From Pogona vitticeps (lineage: Eukaryota > Chordata > Lepidosauria > Squamata > Agamidae), in assembly GCF_051106095.1 (NCBI RefSeq), contig NC_135786.1, positions 199,017,001 through 199,081,000 of the forward strand: 64,000 nt of DNA. Direction: 5' to 3'. Position numbers and translations under genes: made by a program. The notes under the pieces were generated by a model. That model worked only from the letters and a program-made list of their open reading frames with translations. It did not search any database and was not told where the DNA came from. Below are positions 62,200 to 64,000 of the stretch, in pieces; position 1 is the first letter of the stretch, and each line of letters begins with the position of its first letter.

Positions 62200-63430
62200 C
62201 TCCATACCCCTCCACCTCTTTGCTCTCCAAACACGCCCCTCAAACACTGAAAGCCTATCGGACGTTCCTCAAACCTCCCTACAGACCAACGGTCTCTCCC
62301 AGCTAAACGGTCAGAACACAACCGTTGCCTCCCTTCAAAAAGCGCACAAACCTTTTCTTCTGGGTTCTTATACGGTTCTCTGTGCGGTTCTCGAACACCG
62401 AGAACCTTAACGTCACTTCCTCCTCTTCCACACCAACCGGCCACAGTTGTCACTGAGCCTGCGCTATCCCGTCAGACTCCCCAGCCCCATTTGCGGCACA
62501 TACGGGTTCTTTGAGGCAGTTCAAGCGCAGGCGCTCTCATTGCCGGTCTTTCGCGCCCACGCCCCCCCCTCTCCTGGTGGTTCTTTTTTCCTTCCTTCTC
62601 CTCCCCTCGCCCACGTGACATGAGGCGGAGACGGAAAGGGAAAGGTCGGGCGCGACGACGACGACGACAACGTCGTCAGAGGGGGAGGGGGGAAGAGCGG
62701 AAGGTCAGGGCGCCGCGGAGCGGAAGTAGGAGCCGGAGCGCGTCCGCCATTGTGGGAAAGCGAAGCCCGGATCAGGGGAGGGAAAGCGAGTTGTGTCCAG
62801 CTGGTTGCGTTCGGCGGCACCGACCAGGGAAAGGGGGTCCGGGCTGCGAAGACAATCAGCCGACGGAGGCGGGGAGAGCGGCGGCCAAAGCGGCGGCGGG
62901 AACGACGACTCGAGGAAGAGAAAGAGGAGGCCCAAGCGGAGCGGGGTGAGGGGGATTGCGGCTCCCCGTGAAGAATGTCAGCCACCAGCGTCGACCAGGT
63001 AGCGCCTTCGCCGGGCCTTGGCTTTTCTGAGCGAGGGGGTGGCCCGGCCGGGCCGTCCTCGCCCTTTCGTCCCGCCCTCCTTCCGCTGGGCATAGCGGGG
63101 ATCTGCGGCCGCTACATCCGAGGCCGTAGGACTCCTCCCCTGCTTCCAGGACCGCCCCCTCCGCAGGCCTCGAGGCCGCTGAGCCTCGGCCTGGGGCCTC
63201 CTCCCCGCTCAGGCTGGGAGGCGATCGTCGTGCTTCTGTTCACGGAGAGGCCCGTTTTGCCTCACGGGCTTCGGCCCTTGGCTTCTCCGAGGCTTTCCCT
63301 CGGGCTTGGCATTCGTCTCCCCCCAGCTGGCTTGTGCCGCCATCAGGTCACACTCCTTCCCTCATCCCAGCAGCTGGAGTTTGTAGCTCTGCGGGTTTTT
63401 GCACGACTCACTGCCACTCGCCTTCCTCGA
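62200..63430 (+). promoter_or_regulatory. YTHDF3 CpG-island promoter and 5' UTR
   Basis: A dense CpG island that rises from about 62.2 kb and runs past the first coding exon. Elements seen: an NRF1-like agcgcaggcgct at 62524-62535, an E-box CACGTG at about 62610-62620, and a gtccgccattgtgg YY1-like site near 62743, probably close to the transcription start. A GAC repeat, with GTCGTC after it, near 62655-62678 could form a small hairpin. Confidence 0.65.
62975..62998 (+). CDS. YTHDF3: YTHDF3 first coding exon (8 codons)
   Basis: YTHDF3 is a cytoplasmic reader of N6-methyladenosine that affects translation and decay of marked mRNAs. Only its first coding exon is inside the window: ATG 62975, encoding MSATSVDQ, exactly the human start, followed at 62999 by donor GTAGCG. 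The rest of the gene (Gln/Pro-rich region and YTH domain) lies to the right of 64000. The long open frame that reads through the donor is intron. The position next to TTPA agrees with human 8q12 and supports the call despite the small exon. Confidence 0.9.
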
Positions 63431-64000
63431 AGGTATCTTTTTACACACACACACACACACTCGCTTTGCTGCTTTATTTAATTTGCGGTGTAGTCCGTTT
63501 ACAGTGGTTTTCCTCTATGCCACGTTTCCAGTTCTCTTATTTGCGTGCTGATACCTTGCCTAAATATTTTTCATTTCTTTATTTAGTCGTCCTGTTTTTC
63601 ATTCATAAATACTCTTCATTATTTTTCTTCCATATGGGTATTTTTCTAGTCCTGATCCTCACAAGCCTCAACCTTCAGATCTTCTCTCTTTCTCAGGCTA
63701 TACATTGTTCTCAAAGAGATGGTAATGAAGGTGTTTTGGTTCAGGACAAATTGAACAAAATGTATAGGTTTATAACATGGAAGTCAGAGTCCATGTTTCC
63801 AGACTGATTACTACTACTTTAAACTTAGAAGCATCACCTTTGAAAATAACTTTCTTTTTTATTGGCCAGAGGTAGGTAAGTACAGGTTTTTCTGTATTTT
63901 GTCAGGATTGCATAATTTGAGGAAATCATTCCTGGGTCAGATTTGTTAAGCTTGGCATTGAAGTAAGGGAAAATACAAATGATATTCAATGATGGCAGTG
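62999..64000 (+). other. YTHDF3 intron 1 (partial)
   Basis: GC-rich to about 63.4 kb, then AT-rich. A short CA run lies at about 63444-63460. No coding exon seen before the window ends. Confidence 0.6.

Noticed and set aside
62521-63093. 190-aa minus-strand frame over the YTHDF3 promoter
   Set aside because: Low-complexity Arg/Pro/Ser product of a CpG island with no family resemblance.
62975-63481. 168-aa frame starting MSATSVDQ as a complete protein
   Set aside because: Only the first 8 codons match YTHDF3. A GT donor follows directly and the rest is GC-rich intron read-through.

Overview
The window is vertebrate nuclear DNA from a squamate reptile, most likely a lizard; I cannot resolve the species. 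Three multi-exon genes have typical vertebrate intron-exon structure and CpG-island promoters. The interspersed repeats are a squamate mixture: BovB (RTE) LINEs, CR1 and L2 LINEs, squamate SINE-type repeats, Penelope-like fragments, hAT fragments, and many Tigger-like palindromic MITEs that begin CAGTGGTGCC.

Layout. 1-6.7 kb: gene-poor DNA downstream of GGH. 6.7-21.3 kb (minus strand): the complete GGH gene (gamma-glutamyl hydrolase), 9 coding exons, 321 aa, with its CpG-island promoter at about 21.0-21.7 kb. 21.7-30.3 kb: intergenic, with a CR1 fragment, several MITEs, a short BovB and a long CA microsatellite. 30.4-44.7 kb (minus strand): the complete TTPA gene (alpha-tocopherol transfer protein), 5 coding exons, 279 aa, CpG island at 44.2-45.3 kb. 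45.3-55.7 kb: repeat-rich, then repeat-poor intergenic DNA. 55.8-56.6 kb (minus strand): an uninterrupted, intronless RNF4-like SUMO-targeted ubiquitin ligase frame. 57.2-60.8 kb: a MITE remnant followed by a near full-length BovB. 62.5 kb to the end (plus strand): CpG-island promoter and first coding exon of YTHDF3, whose remaining exons lie beyond the window.

GGH, TTPA and YTHDF3 are neighbours on human chromosome 8q12, so the block is conserved synteny. The genes do not form one pathway: GGH trims folate polyglutamates in the lysosome, TTPA moves vitamin E in the liver cytosol, YTHDF3 reads m6A on mRNA. The RNF4-like gene is the unexpected member: I know of no such gene at this place in human. 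It keeps all four SUMO-interacting motifs and a complete RING, but lacks the arginine-rich segment of RNF4 and has an added N-terminal region of about 90 residues.

The other notable signals are two Penelope-like insertions with hammerhead-ribozyme-like motifs inside GGH introns. One of them begins, apart from a 7-base fold-back, exactly at the predicted ribozyme cleavage point. There is also a 600-bp almost fully palindromic MITE in TTPA intron 1. All exon limits were read by eye from splice consensus and from remembered human protein sequences; no database search was run.
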